Part shown: piece after piece, positions 34,766-41,321 of the stretch
Layout of the letters: each line of letters starts with the position of its first letter
Position numbering within the stretch: position 1 is the stretch's first letter
Source of the DNA: Candidatus Gastranaerophilales bacterium
Lineage (GTDB): Bacteria > Cyanobacteriota > Vampirovibrionia > Gastranaerophilales > Gastranaerophilaceae
Direction: 5' to 3'
DNA: 55,836 nt
Assembly: GCA_944325705.1 (NCBI GenBank)
Contig: CALVBB010000015.1
Location: 1 to 55,836 of the forward strand
Translations under genes and position numbers: made by a program
Notes under the pieces: model-generated
The model's database searches: none
Told to the model about the DNA's origin: nothing
What the model saw: the letters and a program-made list of their open reading frames with translations, nothing else

Positions 34766-34990
34766 GGGGGGATATACAAGTTTACACGAAACAAGAGTTT
34801 ATCCATGTCACGCGGAACCAGTTTCAGGCTCTCGTAGTTTAGAGATGCAGCACTTCGTAAGGACAGGCTCACGCAAAAATTTTAAGATCCTGAAATAAAT
34901 TCAGGATGACAAAATTTTTGGTTCGCTTTGTCAACAAGTTCTGCATAACAATCTTTAGTTAGTAATGTGTAAACTTGTTATATAAGTCTC
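34766..34990. mobile_element. MITE-like element, copy 1
   Basis: The left end ATATACAAGTTTACAC (from 34772) is matched by the inverted right end (GTGTAAACTTGTTATATAAG, 34967-34986). There is no coding capacity. An internal palindrome at 34887-34907 (ATCCTGAA...TTCAGGAT) is related to those at 51431 and 52668. The ends also match copy 2 at 51343-51493. The element fills most of the gap between the glycosyltransferase and tRNA-Lys. Confidence 0.6.
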
Positions 34991-35002
34991 GATAAAAAAC
35001 TA

Positions 35003-35031
35003 TTGACAATGAACTTTTTTCTTGATAAATT
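35003..35031 (+). promoter_or_regulatory. Promoter of tRNA-Lys
   Basis: TTGACA (35003-35008) and TAAATT (35026-35031) have a 17-bp spacer, about 90 bp before the tRNA. Confidence 0.6.
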
Positions 35032-35121
35032 AAATCTTGCCGGGTGGGGCAGTAAGAAGGAAAATCTGGCTCCCCATAGCAGAATAGCAAAAGCACTTTT
35101 GCCGGAATGAAAAATAAATAA

Positions 35122-35194
35122 GCGCTTGTAGCTCAGCAGGTAGAGCACTCCCCTTTTAAGGGATAGGTCGCGCGTTCGAATCGCGCCAAGCGCA
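35122..35194 (+). tRNA. tRNA-Lys (anticodon TTT)
   Basis: Acceptor GCGCTTG pairs with CAAGCGC; D-arm GCTCAGCAGGTAGAGC; anticodon loop CTTTTAA; T-arm GCGCG-TTCGAAT-CGCGC; discriminator A; CCA is not encoded. It is followed by a terminator. Confidence 0.97.
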
Positions 35195-35198
35195 AAAT

Positions 35199-35226
35199 AA
35201 AAGAGGACATAAAGTCCTCTTTTATT
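35199..35226. terminator. Terminator after tRNA-Lys
   Basis: AAAAGAGGAC and GTCCTCTTTT form a 10-bp stem with a 5-base loop and a T-rich 3' side. It also lies at the end of the convergent DUF1796 gene. Confidence 0.85.
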
Positions 35227-35927
35227 TTATAATTTCAGACAAAATATCCCCGTTAAAATTTTGCGCGAACCAGCCGAAATTACCTAACCAGCCATTATTA
35301 TATTCTTTTGTTATATCATACTCATAATAGCATATTTCTTCATTTATTCCTGTTAAATCAATCTTTTTTACATTATCATGTACAAAATTTAAAACATAAA
35401 ACTTAAAGGGTTTATTTTTTCTTAGTTTAGCAAGCGCATTATACACTCTATTTAAACCATCAATGGTAAAATTATTTTGCTCACAGTTAAAAATATATTT
35501 CTTAAAGGATTTTTGTGATGAAACTTCTTTGAAATTATCTATACGCTTTTTATAACGGCTTTTAAACTCTTCAAGTGATAAACCTTCTTCATGAGGAAAG
35601 CACATAGAGTATTTTTTATTTATAAAAGATTTTCCTTTTTCCATATACTCAATATCATCCAGAAAATCTTCAAAATCAGTTTCAAGTATCGCCGCAAGAG
35701 CCTCAAGCGGAGTTACACATAAATCAAACGGACAGCTTAACTCACCATCTTTTTTATAAGATTTCATGTGAAATTTTGTAAAGACCATACGGACAAAACA
35801 GTTATAACCCAGGGAAACATAAAAGTTCTTTTTAGCCGGCAGATGATAGGATATTTTTACCCCCCCCCCCCCCCGGGATTCTTATAGTTATTTTATGCCC
35901 TATTTGCCTGTAATCAAACAACTTCAT
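35222..35927 (-). CDS. DUF1796 (papain-like) family protein, poly-G phase-variable, OFF here
   Basis: From ATG 35927 (GGGAGG ribosome site) the first 17 codons read MKLFDYRQIGHKITIRI and enter a run of 15 G (plus-strand C at 35860-35874). With 15 G the frame stops 13 codons later at GGC-TAA. With 14 or 17 G it would continue as GVKISYHLPAKKNFYVSLGYNCFVRMV into the open frame to 35222, about 234 residues in all. The restored segment supplies VSLGYNC, which with CPFDLCVTPLEAL is the signature of the DUF1796 putative cysteine-peptidase family, so the upstream part is truly coding. A shortened protein could start at ATG 35788 but would lack the Cys motif. Confidence 0.78.
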
Positions 35928-35981
35928 ATCATGTACCCTCCCATAAAAATATACTAGCATAAAATGATACATAAATATATT

Positions 35982-36007
35982 AAAAAAAAAGAGCCTTAAA
36001 AAGGCTC
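35982..36007 (-). terminator. Terminator of the 36102 regulator gene
   Basis: GAGCC (35991-35995) and GGCTC (36003-36007); on the minus strand the stem is followed by nine Ts. Confidence 0.75.
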
Positions 36008-36101
36008 GTTGGAATTAAGAATAGCTGGAAGTATGAAAAAGATTTAATTATATTAAACTAATTAAGTGTTAAAATTACAATCACCCATCTGGATATATTT
36101 T

Positions 36102-36671
36102 TTATTGAAGATTAATATATTTTTTGGCACAGTCAAACATGGCGTTAATAAGTGCTGCGTTTGAATATATGTTCATTCCGTTGGTTTCCAGAACCTGTTT
36201 CATACGGCGCTCCCACATGTTATAAATCTCATCTTTATTCAGTTCCAAAACCTGTGCAATCATGGTTAATTCTTTATAATCAATCGGCAGCGGAAGGCTT
36301 CCGCGCAGAATATCCACTATCTCCAGGCGTTTTTTGCGCGGAAAGGCTTTCAGAAAATTGATTACCGACATATCCTTAGACTTCATCTCGTCTTTTAAGT
36401 ATTCAACAAAGTCATCAATAACACGCGGTTCCTGCGGAATTTTGTATTCCTCAAATTCATCGGGATCAATCTCCATAACTGTCGCAATACGCTCCAGTGT
36501 TGTTCCGCGTGTTGAAAACGGAATTGTATCGTCTATAAGATTATATACGTAAGAAAGGGTTACACCTATCATCTCTGCAAAATCTTTTTTATGAAGCCCG
36601 TTTTTCTCCAAAAACTTTGCAACTTTTTCGGAACTTTTTTCTTGAATAATGGGTTTGTCTTTTGCACACAT
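36102..36671 (-). CDS. XRE-type regulator with two helix-turn-helix-like halves
   Basis: 189 residues from ATG 36671 with GAGGA upstream; a 17-residue longer version lacks a ribosome site. The N-terminal half has an XRE helix-turn-helix (KFLEKNGLHKKDFAEMIGVTLSYVYNLI, then TTLERIATVMEIDPDEF). The C-terminal half is helical and may hold a second, weaker copy (FLKAFPRKKRLEIVDILRG, ELTMIAQVLELNKDEIYNMW). It is longer than the other XRE proteins here and is not next to a prepilin. It lies about 170 bp from the start of the phase-variable DUF1796 gene on the same strand. Confidence 0.8.
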   Translation of the reverse strand: MCAKDKPIIQEKSSEKVAKFLEKNGLHKKDFAEMIGVTLSYVYNLIDDTIPFSTRGTTLERIATVMEIDPDEFEEYKIPQEPRVIDDFVEYLKDEMKSKDMSVINFLKAFPRKKRLEIVDILRGSLPLPIDYKELTMIAQVLELNKDEIYNMWERRMKQVLETNGMNIYSNAALINAMFDCAKKYINLQ

Positions 36672-36857
36672 AATTTTTATCCTCTTAATGTTTTTATATT
36701 CCGGTCTGAATCTTACGCTCAATTGGAGCCACCGGCTTCAGACCGTATTTTCATTATCAAAATAAAGCTATTTTATCATTTTGTTAAGCCGATACATGGC
36801 AAACCGGGGCGGTAATCTTTATTTAGGTTAAAATAATAAATATAAAAGGTGGTAAAT

Positions 36858-37412
36858 ATGAAATTAATAGCAGGATTAGGAAACATCGGCGACAAATATT
36901 GTTTCACAAGGCACAACGCAGGCTTTATGGTGCTTGACAAATGGATGTTTAAAGAGGAAGTTTCTTTCAAACAGGAAAACAAACTAAAATGCCTGCTTAC
37001 ACGCTACAAATACGGAAACGAAGATTTAATACTAATAAAGCCGACAACTTTTATGAATCTTTCAGGCGAAGCTGTCAGAGCTGTCATGGACTATTATAAA
37101 ATCGACGTAAAAGATGTACTTATAATTTATGACGACATAGCACTCGATTTAGGCAGAATAAGATTCCGCACAAACGGCTCGGACGGAGGACATAACGGCA
37201 TTAAATCTATTATAAAGCACCTCGGAACAAAGGATTTTGACCGTCTGAAAATCGGTATCGGCCCGCAAATTGGGCCTTCTGAAAATTATGTTTTGCAAAA
37301 CTTTCCGCGCGAACAAACCGATGAGTTGAAAGAGATTCTGAATCGTGCAATAGATGCCGTAAAATACTATCTTGATAACGGAATGGAAAAAGCCCAGAAC
37401 ACTTACAATTAA
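36858..37412 (+). CDS. pth: Peptidyl-tRNA hydrolase
   Basis: 184 residues from ATG 36858, which has AAGGTGG in the right place; a GTG at 36849 lies inside that site. Pth recycles tRNAs from stalled ribosomes. Motifs: LIAGLGNIGDKYCFTRHNAGF (catalytic His in RHNAG), KPTTFMNLSGEAV, IIYDDIALDLGRIR (Asp) and SDGGHNGIKSIIKHLGTKDFDRLKIGIG. All key residues are present. Confidence 0.95.
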   Translation: MKLIAGLGNIGDKYCFTRHNAGFMVLDKWMFKEEVSFKQENKLKCLLTRYKYGNEDLILIKPTTFMNLSGEAVRAVMDYYKIDVKDVLIIYDDIALDLGRIRFRTNGSDGGHNGIKSIIKHLGTKDFDRLKIGIGPQIGPSENYVLQNFPREQTDELKEILNRAIDAVKYYLDNGMEKAQNTYN

Positions 37413-37520
37413 AACGAACGCTCCTCAAATTCCACCGTAATACCTTTTACCGTCTTTTCTTGTACAACAGGATAATACATACGCTATTTTTTATATATAA
37501 TAGTAAAAAAGGAGTATAAA

Positions 37521-38921
37521 ATGACTTTACAGACAGCTGAACAATTTGAAGAAAACGAACAGTACGAAGAAGCGTACGAAGAATATAAAAACTTATATGC
37601 GAAAAAACCTGAAGACTTAAGCATTTTAGAACGGCTCGGGCATCTTGCGATGGTACTTGATAAAAAAGATGAAGCCGCTGAATATTACACAAAAATGCTT
37701 GAGTTTGACGCAACAAACACACTCTGCTACGAACAGCTTATGGATATTTACGTAACAACAGATAAGTACAAATATTACGTCTGCCGCGGCAACATGCACA
37801 ATGTAACACATCAGTATGAACACGCCATTAATGACTTTAAAAAAGCGCTTAACCACGTGGATGACGACCATCAGAAAGCCTGCTCCACCCGTTTTGTATT
37901 AGGAACACTCTATGAGCAGACAGGTAATCCAACAAGAGCTATTGATGAATATCTTAAGGTTCTTGATTTTGAACATAAACCTCAGGATGCCTATATAAGG
38001 CTTGCAAACCTTTATGTTCAGGAAGATGCCGTGCCGAGTGCTGTTGAAACACTTGAACGCGCTATAAAAGAAGGCTTTGACACCGACAACATCCGTGAAA
38101 ATCTTGCAAACCTTTATCTTAAAAATAACCAGCCGCAAAAAGCTGGTGAAATTACAAATGATGAACTTACAAAAATCAAATGTCTTTTGACAGAAGGCAA
38201 AACAACAGAGGCTATAGAAAGGCTTAACAAGTCAGAAGAAAAATATAAAAATACTCCTAAATTTTACGCGCTGAAAGCAGAATACTATTATCTTGAAAAA
38301 GACTTTGATAAAGCTCTGGCCGCAGTGGAGCAGTATGACAAGTTTCAGCCGAACACCGCACTTGCATATCAGATGAAAGCTTTGATTTATGAAGGTAAAA
38401 ATGATGAATTTAATTCATATCTTAACTGGGGCAAATACAATCTTGTACGCGGGAATAAAGATATTGCAATAAACGAATTTCTAAACGCCTATCAGATAAA
38501 AGAGGATGATGTGAGTCTTGTAAATACGCTTGCTGTTCTTTTGGAACAATCCGGCGACAAAAACCATGCGTTCGAGTTTTACGAAAAGCTTCATAAGCTT
38601 GAGCCAGAAAATAAAACCGCACTCCAGAAGCTTGCTGACTTTAGAGAAAGCATAGGTGATGACAGGATGGAGGCTGAATACCTTGAAAAGCTTGTACAGC
38701 TTGATAAAAGAAACGCAAATGCAATAAAACGGCTTGCAAAACTTTACGAAAAATTAAGGGATAAGGAAAACGCAATAAAATATTATGAAAAATACCTCTC
38801 CTTCACCCCGCAGTCAGAAGAAACAGAACAAATCCGCAGGAAGCTGAATAAACTTGAGAACACCGAAATGGTTCAGGAAGAAGGTTTGATTGATAAGATA
38901 ATGCGATTTTTTAATAAATAA
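37521..38921 (+). CDS. Tetratricopeptide-repeat protein
   Basis: 466 residues made almost entirely of TPR units of about 34 residues: for example QFEENEQYEEAYEEYKNL, HQYEHAINDFKKALN, GNPTRAIDEYLKVL, KDFDKALAAVEQYDKFQPN, GDKNHAFEFYEKLHKLEPENKTAL and RDKENAIKYYEKYLSFTPQ. There is no signal peptide, so it probably acts in the cytoplasm as a protein-binding scaffold. Partner unknown. AAAGGAG precedes the ATG and a strong terminator follows. Confidence 0.85.
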   Translation: MTLQTAEQFEENEQYEEAYEEYKNLYAKKPEDLSILERLGHLAMVLDKKDEAAEYYTKMLEFDATNTLCYEQLMDIYVTTDKYKYYVCRGNMHNVTHQYEHAINDFKKALNHVDDDHQKACSTRFVLGTLYEQTGNPTRAIDEYLKVLDFEHKPQDAYIRLANLYVQEDAVPSAVETLERAIKEGFDTDNIRENLANLYLKNNQPQKAGEITNDELTKIKCLLTEGKTTEAIERLNKSEEKYKNTPKFYALKAEYYYLEKDFDKALAAVEQYDKFQPNTALAYQMKALIYEGKNDEFNSYLNWGKYNLVRGNKDIAINEFLNAYQIKEDDVSLVNTLAVLLEQSGDKNHAFEFYEKLHKLEPENKTALQKLADFRESIGDDRMEAEYLEKLVQLDKRNANAIKRLAKLYEKLRDKENAIKYYEKYLSFTPQSEETEQIRRKLNKLENTEMVQEEGLIDKIMRFFNK

Positions 38922-38925
38922 TACA

Positions 38926-38972
38926 AATATACAAGAAAGACCGATAGCATTATCGGTCTTTCTTGTATATTT
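38926..38972 (+). terminator. Strong terminator after the TPR gene
   Basis: AATATACAAGAAAGACCGATA pairs almost completely with TATCGGTCTTTCTTGTATAT around a short GCAT loop, followed by T-rich sequence. Confidence 0.85.
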
Positions 38973-39130
38973 TGAAGCTGAGTTACGTAAGACTGTTTTT
39001 GCCATTTTGATACAAATGAACACTGCTAAGCGTGTGACCCTGTATGCCTTGTGCTTTCGTCCTCTCTCTTTGTGAGAGGGCAGAATTTGTTAATGAGTGA
39101 CAGCGAATTTACAAATTCGGGAGAGGGTAC

Positions 39131-39207
39131 GGAACATTATTATTAATTTTCTCAACACGCTCCCGCGCTGCTCCCGCTATCGTTTCGAAAACAAATAATA
39201 CTGTTCC
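39131..39207 (-). repeat. Hairpin element copy C (conserved tip, private arms)
   Basis: GGAACATTATTATTAATTTTC pairs imperfectly with GAAAACAAATAATACTGTTCC. The tip on the minus strand has AACGATAGCGGGAGC and GCGCGGGAGCGTGTTGAG: both small loops are C-GGGA-G. The tip is almost identical to copy B while the arms are unrelated to it. Confidence 0.8.
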
Positions 39208-39310
39208 TGAATAGTAACAACGTAGGTAGGATATACTAATCCGGCAATGGTTTTTCTTCTACCCCCTCCGGCATAATCGTGCCTCCTTCCTTACAATGGA
39301 GGTAATTACT

Positions 39311-39545
39311 CTAATCCCCTTTGGTAAAGGTGGAATCTAAGGGAGATTTTTTTATTAATACCCTCCGGTGCTGCGTGCCACTTCCCTTCATGTTTAACTG
39401 GTGTATGGATGAAGGGGTTAATGTTTTATTTTTTACCCCTCCTCGAAATCCAAGATTCGTTACCTCTCGCAATACGATACTTAATCGTTCCCGTTCCCGC
39501 CATTTGCGGGGCGGGCGGCAGGGTCGCAAGGGGAGGACATAGATT
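39311..39545 (-). repeat. Prepilin-leader-like dispersed repeat
   Basis: Read on the minus strand this segment shares blocks with the leader of the 14186 prepilin: TCCTCCCCTTGCG, GATTTCGAGGAGGGG, GCACGCAGCACCGGAGGG. The encoded peptide GTQHRRVLIKKSPLDSTFTKGD parallels GAQCRRVLLNSSRFTRRKA, which in 14186 runs directly into FTLAEV. Here the frame stops (GD, TAG) before any prepilin signal. The segment also includes ACGATTAAGTATCGT, a hairpin with the same GAT-TAAGT-ATC tip as the tRNA-associated hairpins. Confidence 0.65.
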
Positions 39546-39673
39546 TTCACCCCCTTTGCTAAAGGGAAGCAAAGGGGAATTTTATTTCCATCAGTTTCCG
39601 CAAAAATGCGCACAAACTTAAGACATTGCACCTTCGGTTGCCTGTATCCCTTGCACTGTACCGGTTAAGGAGC

Positions 39674-39733
39674 TTAAACTACTTGCCCCCACCCCCTCCC
39701 CCGGAGAATCCTTGCTATACTTGCGTTTCCCAT
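39674..39733 (-). CDS. Tiny open frame with a G-rich slip-prone tract
   Basis: ATG 39733 has an excellent ribosome site (AAAGGAG). The frame reads MGNASIARILRGRGWGQVV and stops. The tract encoding RGRGWG is GGGGG-A-GGGGG-T-GGGGG (plus 39686-39702). One added G would continue as GASSLSSLTGTVQGIQATEG then AMS, ending at 39618 (about 38 residues). It may be a real small protein, a slip-variable leader, or a chance frame. Confidence 0.35.
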   Translation of the reverse strand: MGNASIARILRGRGWGQVV

Positions 39734-39765
39734 TATTTAATCTCCTTTGCTTTCCCTTGAACTAT

Positions 39766-39829
39766 CTATAAATGTTTTTAAGGCGATAGCGAAAGCAGCA
39801 CGAAAGCGTGTCCGAGAAAACATTTATAG
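39766..39829 (+). repeat. Hairpin element copy D (conserved tip, private arms)
   Basis: CTATAAATGTTTT pairs perfectly with AAAACATTTATAG. The tip reads GGCGATAGCGAAAGC and GCACGAAAGCGTGTCCGAG: both loops are C-GAAA-G where copies B and C have C-GGGA-G. It lies 55 bp downstream of the gspF stop. Confidence 0.8.
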
Positions 39830-39884
39830 CTTTTCAAATCTGCTTTCCTCAGCCTGGATTAATATATTTTATCAATTCGCAATA

Positions 39885-41114
39885 TTATATCATCGACTGA
39901 AACATCCCCGCAAAAAGCTGAAGCATTGCGACTACTATATATGCAACCACAATTCCTATAACTACAGTCAGAGCCGGTTCAAAAGCTTTTGCAAGCGCGT
40001 CGGCAACCATATCAAGCTTTTTGTCAATAGCAATCACAATATCTCTGAACATTGCACCCAGCCGGCCGCTCTGCTCACCAGTTGCAACCATAACATTAAA
40101 TGTCGGAGGAATAAATTCAGTTACCCCGAACGCCTGCGAAAGCGGCTGCCCCTTCGAAATCATTACCTCTATACTCTTTGCCTGATTTTTTATCAAATAA
40201 TTTGAAATAGAACCCGACGCCAGCTCCAAACTGGTAGAAATCGGAACACCGGCTTCATAGGCAACATTCATAACCGCAAAAAATGATGAAAGGTTTACAA
40301 ATCTTGTAAAATCCGAAACTATAGGAATATCTAGCAAAAGTCGGTCAAAAAACCGTTTTACGGAACTCTGCTCCCACACTTTAATAAGTGCCGTAATACC
40401 GGCCGCTAGAAGAATAATAACAAGAATTAAGTTGTGCCTGAGAAAATTACAGGTATCAATAACCCATTTAACAGTAAATGGAACTTCATCCGGCTTTATA
40501 TTTGCTGTATCCACAAGTGTCGGGAATATATAAAACCCGCACAACAAAAATATTGCAATAATAATTATAACAAGACAAATCGGATAAACTGACATACCGA
40601 GGATTTTACCTTTTAAATCATCCTGTTTTTTTAATAAACCGGTCATGCGCCCGAGCGTCTTATCAAGTTCTCCGGAGGTTTCGCCGGACACGCAGAGGCT
40701 AACAAAAACTTCCCCGAAAACTTTTTCATAAGGCCTGACAGCGTCAGCAAAAGTTGAGCCCTGTGCAATCTTTTGCTGCAAATCTTTCGCCAGAAGTTTT
40801 ATCTTAGGCTTATGAGCATGCTCAATAATAACATTCAACGCTTCAATTATTGAAATTCCGGACGAAAGCATTACCTGTAACTCAGAGGTAAAAAATATCT
40901 TCTCATTAAGGCTCAAATGTTTTACCGGAAGCGTCGGACTGTCAGCGGGATTAACTGTTTTCGCGGCAAGCGGATTTTCTTCATAAATATTTGTTGGCAA
41001 AAAGCCGAGTTTTACAACCTTTTCGCGCGCTTCACGCGGACTTTCGGCATCAATGTAGCCGCTTACCTCGTCCATTTTTCCTTTTGTTAACGCTTTATAA
41101 AAAAATTTCTTCAT
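39885..41114 (-). CDS. gspF: Type II secretion / type IV pilus inner-membrane platform protein
   Basis: 409 residues, the usual length of GspF/PilC. After an N-terminal domain (MKKFFYKALTKGKMDEVSGYIDAESPREAR) come two repeated GspF domains, the first containing FFTSELQVMLSSGISIIEAL and GETSGELDKTL, the second FFAVMNVAYEAGVPISTSLELA and ATGEQSGRLGAMF, with membrane segments near 165-190, 215-235 and 370-395. It forms the rotor platform that assembles pilins or pseudopilins under the cytoplasmic ATPase, so it is the machine component for the prepilins in this window. The ATPase and prepilin peptidase are not here. Confidence 0.93.
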   Translation of the reverse strand: MKKFFYKALTKGKMDEVSGYIDAESPREAREKVVKLGFLPTNIYEENPLAAKTVNPADSPTLPVKHLSLNEKIFFTSELQVMLSSGISIIEALNVIIEHAHKPKIKLLAKDLQQKIAQGSTFADAVRPYEKVFGEVFVSLCVSGETSGELDKTLGRMTGLLKKQDDLKGKILGMSVYPICLVIIIIAIFLLCGFYIFPTLVDTANIKPDEVPFTVKWVIDTCNFLRHNLILVIILLAAGITALIKVWEQSSVKRFFDRLLLDIPIVSDFTRFVNLSSFFAVMNVAYEAGVPISTSLELASGSISNYLIKNQAKSIEVMISKGQPLSQAFGVTEFIPPTFNVMVATGEQSGRLGAMFRDIVIAIDKKLDMVADALAKAFEPALTVVIGIVVAYIVVAMLQLFAGMFQSMI

Positions 41115-41288
41115 ACCAACCTGTACAAATACTTTAATCTATTTTTCGGCAAATATCAAGAGGGGAAATCCCGACTGACACAGCTGTGCCATTTTACAGC
41201 CCTGTAATCCTCTCAATCCGCCCCATTATACGAACCTCACACTATAAACTTAATACACCGCATCCATATCACTCTGCAACAAATCTAC

Positions 41289-41318
41289 AAAAAGACCGCC
41301 TGTTTAAGCGGTCTTTTT
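41289..41318 (-). terminator. Terminator after clpC
   Basis: AAAGACCGC (41291-41299) and GCGGTCTTT (41308-41316) with an 8-base loop, A-run on one side and T-run on the other. It separates clpC from gspF. Confidence 0.9.
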
Positions 41319-41321
41319 ATA

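Larger units (their letters stand above)
38975..39884. other. 910-bp gap packed with palindromic repeats
   Basis: No convincing gene of normal size. It contains, in order: a hairpin CCTCTC/GAGAGG (39060-39080) with the inverted pair GAATTTGT/ACAAATTC after it; hairpin element copy C; a prepilin-leader-like repeat (39311-39545) with nested palindromes; the perfect hairpin CCCCTTTGC/GCAAAGGGG (39550-39577); a tiny G-rich open frame; and hairpin element copy D. The cluster lies between two convergent genes (TPR and gspF), a site where insertions do little harm. Confidence 0.7.

Noticed and set aside
34687-34872. 61-codon open frame on the minus strand
   Set aside because: It lies over the left end of the MITE-like element, has no ribosome site and mixes repeat sequence with flank.
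39311-39631. 106-codon open frame on the minus strand
   Set aside because: Composed of palindromic repeat sequence; better explained as a prepilin-leader-like repeat than as a protein.
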